Assembly: GCA_024653225.1 (NCBI GenBank)
Contig: JANLGA010000041.1
Location: 1 to 15,864, forward strand
Source: Bacillota bacterium
GTDB taxonomy: Bacteria > Bacillota > Sulfobacillia > JABLXB01
Direction of reading: 5' to 3'
Length of the DNA: 15,864 nt
The notes beneath the pieces were generated by a model. That model worked only from the letters and a program-made list of their open reading frames with translations. It was not told the DNA's origin and ran no database searches. The position numbers and the translations under genes were made by a program. Positions 13,121-15,864 of this stretch are shown here, in pieces (the first letter of the stretch is position 1; each line of letters starts with the position of its first letter).

Positions 13121-13684
13121 TTGCTGAGGGTGATAGCGGGATCGGCTAAGGGTCGCAGACTCAAGAGCGTCCTGGGAAAGGGGACGAGGCCGGCACTCGC
13201 CCGGGTGAGGGCGGCGGTATTCAACATCGCGCAATCGGCCGTGCCGGACAGCAGGTTCCTCGACCTCTTCGCAGGCACCGGCGCATACGGGATAGAGGCC
13301 CTGAGCCGCGGGGCAACGTCCGCCACTTTCGTGGACCTCGATCCGAGGGCGGTGTCCGTCATACGTCACAACCTGAGGCTGTGCGGCCTGGAAGGGCGAG
13401 CCCACGTCATCAATGCCGACGTGTTGAGGGCGGTGGACCGGCTCAGGAAGCAGGGCATGTGCTTCGACATCATAGTGGTGGCGCCGCCCTATTTCCGCGG
13501 CCTCGGCCCCAAGACAATGGAGAGAATAGCCGGGCTCGGACTGCTTGAGCCCGGGGGGCTTTGCTTCGTTCAGCACCATGAGGGGGAATATATGGAGCCG
13601 GCATTCTCGGACCTTTCGGTCGTGAGGCGCTACAGTTACGGATCCAACATGCTGTCGCTGTACAGGCGCGGATCCCCCGCCTGA
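13121..13684 (+). CDS. rsmD: RsmD-family 16S rRNA guanine-N2 methyltransferase
   Basis: The 187-residue protein starts LRVIAGSAKGRRLKSV, the classic RsmD N-terminus. It carries the SAM-binding motif FLDLFAGTGAYGIEALSRGA near 45-64 and the following acidic loop FVDLDPRAVSVIRHN. RsmD methylates G966 of 16S rRNA (E. coli numbering) during small-subunit assembly. Two conserved places differ from common members. The RPT-x-DRVREALFN block reads RPALARVRAAVFN, and the catalytic (D/N)PPY motif reads APPY near residues 125-128. The TTG at 13121 lies four bases after the kinase stop with a GGGGGG run just upstream, so the two genes are likely cotranscribed. Its last 49 bases overlap the end of the facing polymerase gene. 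The family call is firm; whether the enzyme has normal activity is open. Confidence 0.88.
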   Translation: MLRVIAGSAKGRRLKSVLGKGTRPALARVRAAVFNIAQSAVPDSRFLDLFAGTGAYGIEALSRGATSATFVDLDPRAVSVIRHNLRLCGLEGRAHVINADVLRAVDRLRKQGMCFDIIVVAPPYFRGLGPKTMERIAGLGLLEPGGLCFVQHHEGEYMEPAFSDLSVVRRYSYGSNMLSLYRRGSPA

Positions 13685-15864
13685 AGGGCCATCCGAAGAG
13701 GCTCCACCCGGCGCGCCGTCACGCTCATCCCCGCGCCCCTACGCTCCAGTCTCCCCGCCACTATCAGCGGAGGCGCCGGGTCCGTGAATATGACCTGCCC
13801 GCATTCCTGGTACACATTCTCGAAGATGGTCACGTCCACGAGACCGAATTCGTCCTCCAGCGATACGAACACCACGATCCTGCCGCTCCTCGTCGGAGGC
13901 CTGTGGGGCCTGATGGGTAACCCCGCGACTCTCACCAGTGTGCCCGCCTTCCCCGACGACACGTCCGCGCTAGACAGGATGCCCTCCGCGTTCAGGCGTT
14001 CCCTCAGTATCGCCATGGGGTGCCCGCTCACCGCGATCCCGAGCACCCGGTATTCATACGCGATCTTCTCCGCGACCGAGAAATCCGGGATAGACGCACA
14101 GGGTGCAGGGGTTTCCCCCCTCGCGGGGGTGTCGCCTCGGCCCTCCCGGCCCTCCAAGAGCGGGTGCGCCGCCGCGAGTGCGCCGCTCACCTTCCAGAGA
14201 AGGGATCTCCTGTTGGGCTCGATTGAATCGAAAGCGCCGCAGAGAACCAGGTTCTCCACGACGTTCCGCGGCGCACGCACCCGGCGACAGAAATCCTCCA
14301 GCGAGGTGAAGGGCCGCTCCCTCCTCGCCTCGACTATCCTGTCCAGGGCCTGCCCGGTCATATCCCTGACGCATCCGAGCGAGACCCTGATCGCGCGCAC
14401 CGACCCACCGGTCGCAGTGGGGACCCCGGTCCCCGATCCGTCCCCGTCCTCCACCGTAAATCCCTTGCCGCTCCTGTTCACGCAGGGGCCCAGTATCCTC
14501 ACGCCCCGCCTTCTCGCTTCCACCGCTATCGTCTCCGGAGGATAATACCCCATGGGCTGGTTGCTCAGGATGGCGGCGAAGAACTCCGCAGGGTGGTGCC
14601 GGGCGAGGTAGGCCGTCTTGGCGGCGGTGGTCGCGAACGCCGCCGCGTGGGCTTCGCAGAAGCCGTACCCGGCATACCCCACGATGTACGAAAAGACCTT
14701 CTCGGCCACGTGGCGCGGTGTGCCGTTTCCCATCGCTTTCTCGATGAATACCTCCCCTATCTCGTCCATCTCGCGCTTCGACCTACTATGAGTCATCACC
14801 CTCCGGAGCCTGTCGGATTCCCCGGGCGTGAACCCCGCGACCGCGGTGGCTATCTGGATCACCTGTTCCTGGAAAAGCACCACCCCGTAAGTCTTGCCGA
14901 GGATGGGCTTCAATCTCGAGTCAATGTACCTCACCGGCTCGAGTCCCGTCCTGCGCGCGATGTACGGCTCCACCATGTTGCCCAGGATCGGACCGGGCCT
15001 GATGAGCGCCACGCTGGCGACCAGGTCCTCGAACCTGTCGGCCCCCAGCCGCCCCTGCAACGCCCTTTGCGCGGGGCTCTCCAGCTGGAAGACACCGACG
15101 GTGCGCCCCTCGCGTATCATGCGATAGCTCTCCTCGTCATCCACGGGAATGCCCTCGTACTCGAGCGGCGGTCGGCCGCCACCGACATCGCCGCGGCGAG
15201 GGACGCCACCGCCCCCGCTCCCTGCGGAGCCGCCGTTGATCATGTCCAGGCTGTTCCCCACGGCGGAAAGCATCCGCAGCGACAGCAGGTCCAGCTTGAT
15301 CAGCCCGAGCTCCTCGACGTCGTCCTTGTCGAATTGCGCCACGACGACGCCCTTGGCGGCCATCTGCAGGGGGGTCAGATCCGTAATCGGCCTGCGGCTT
15401 ATGACTATCCCGCCGAGGTGGGTCCCGAGAAATCTCGGGAATCCCGCGATCTTCTCGCACACCTCCATCATGCAGTCGAACTTCGCGGGGTCGAGCCCGA
15501 GGTCCCTGAGTTCGGGAAGCCTGCTCATGGCCCGCCGTATCTCGTCGGCGTGGATGTACGGAAGCCTCTTCGCGATCCTATCGGTGTCCTCCTCGGAGAA
15601 TCCCAGCGCTTTCCCGACGTCCCTTACCGCGGATCTCGCCTGGTAAGTGTTGTAGGTGCACACGGACGCCACCTTGTCGGCCCCGTACTTTTCGTAGGCG
15701 TAGCCGGCCACGTCATCCCTGTGCCTGGCGTCGAAGTCAATGTCTATGTCCGGTTTCTGCGCCCTCTCGATGCTCATGAACCTCTCGAACAGGAGGCCTC
15801 GCGCTATCGAATCCACCTCTGTGATCCCGAGGCAGTACGCCACCGCCGAATCCGCCGCCGAGCC
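13636..15864 (-). CDS. DNA polymerase III alpha subunit, DnaE2/ImuC-like (N-terminal part outside window)
   Basis: The 742 visible residues run from the right edge, beginning GSAADSAVAYCLGIT, to a TAA at 13636-13638. Polymerase core motifs are present. KPDIDIDF near 37-44 carries catalytic aspartates, FLGTHLGGIVIS follows, and VAQFDKDDVEELGLIKLDLLSL supplies the third catalytic Asp. GVFQLESPAQRAL lies in the fingers region, and GYAGYGFCEAHAAAFA is also conserved. A C-terminal OB-fold is recognisable from VRVAGLPIRPHRPP and VVFVSLEDEFGLVDVTIFENVY. The YCLGIT and GTHLGGIVIS wording and the compact C-terminus without a tau-binding extension recall DnaE2/ImuC, which replicates past lesions, rather than the main replicase. 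The PHP domain lies beyond the window, and no imuA/imuB gene is visible. A Gly-rich insert lies at about 15160-15237. The DnaE-family call is firm, the subgroup tentative. Confidence 0.9.
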   Translation of the reverse strand, partial: GSAADSAVAYCLGITEVDSIARGLLFERFMSIERAQKPDIDIDFDARHRDDVAGYAYEKYGADKVASVCTYNTYQARSAVRDVGKALGFSEEDTDRIAKRLPYIHADEIRRAMSRLPELRDLGLDPAKFDCMMEVCEKIAGFPRFLGTHLGGIVISRRPITDLTPLQMAAKGVVVAQFDKDDVEELGLIKLDLLSLRMLSAVGNSLDMINGGSAGSGGGGVPRRGDVGGGRPPLEYEGIPVDDEESYRMIREGRTVGVFQLESPAQRALQGRLGADRFEDLVASVALIRPGPILGNMVEPYIARRTGLEPVRYIDSRLKPILGKTYGVVLFQEQVIQIATAVAGFTPGESDRLRRVMTHSRSKREMDEIGEVFIEKAMGNGTPRHVAEKVFSYIVGYAGYGFCEAHAAAFATTAAKTAYLARHHPAEFFAAILSNQPMGYYPPETIAVEARRRGVRILGPCVNRSGKGFTVEDGDGSGTGVPTATGGSVRAIRVSLGCVRDMTGQALDRIVEARRERPFTSLEDFCRRVRAPRNVVENLVLCGAFDSIEPNRRSLLWKVSGALAAAHPLLEGREGRGDTPARGETPAPCASIPDFSVAEKIAYEYRVLGIAVSGHPMAILRERLNAEGILSSADVSSGKAGTLVRVAGLPIRPHRPPTRSGRIVVFVSLEDEFGLVDVTIFENVYQECGQVIFTDPAPPLIVAGRLERRGAGMSVTARRVEPLRMALQAGDPRLYSDSMLDP

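Noticed and set aside
1..15864. CRISPR arrays, tRNA or rRNA genes, insertion sequences, attachment sites and toxin-antitoxin pairs.
   Set aside because: I saw no regularly spaced repeats, cloverleaf-like stretches, transposase motifs or terminal inverted repeats, and nearly all the sequence is accounted for by recognised genes.

Overview
The window is a dense, GC-rich bacterial chromosome segment with 15 protein genes (two cut by the window edges), a cobalamin riboswitch and very little spacer DNA. Gene content (a B12 assembly and uptake cluster under a B12 riboswitch, an ECF-type S component, butyrate kinase, a 57-residue clostridial-type 2[4Fe-4S] ferredoxin, heavy use of GTG and TTG starts behind strong GGAGG-type Shine-Dalgarno sites) suggests a high-GC anaerobic member of the Bacillota. 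That placement is inference; no rRNA or other phylogenetic marker is present.

Layout. The left edge (+ strand) holds the C-terminal part of a probable family 2 glycosyltransferase, followed at once by an exported M23 metallopeptidase. Facing it, and overlapping it tail to tail, is the end of a long minus-strand block. Read in its own direction, that block begins near 10857 with an MFS transporter, an ECF-type S component, a HypE-like AIR synthase-related protein and a small NifU C-terminal-domain protein. A separate ferredoxin gene follows, then a complete cobalamin riboswitch with an intrinsic terminator. After it come cobT, a BtuC-like permease, a BtuD-like ATPase with an unexplained Rossmann-like C-terminal domain, cobU, cobS and a CobC-type phosphatase. 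The permease and ATPase bring in corrinoid; CobU activates adenosylcobinamide; CobT makes alpha-ribazole phosphate; CobS joins the two; CobC removes the phosphate. Together these form a nucleotide-loop assembly and salvage pathway that is switched off by B12. The periplasmic binding protein BtuF, CbiB/CobD and the adenosyltransferase are not in the window.

The right part (+ strand from 11124) carries butyrate kinase, a strong terminator-like hairpin, then a sensorless histidine kinase core and an RsmD-family rRNA methyltransferase. RsmD overlaps tail to tail with a minus-strand DnaE-type DNA polymerase (DnaE2/ImuC-like), which runs off the right edge.

Most of the window is recognisable. The points most worth a second look are the extra domain on the BtuD-like ATPase, four repeated TTGA stop/start overlaps, the translationally tight ECF-S/AIR-synthase/NifU set, the sensorless kinase, and an RsmD whose catalytic NPPY/DPPY motif reads APPY. 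I found no convincing new defence system, mobile element or CRISPR array.
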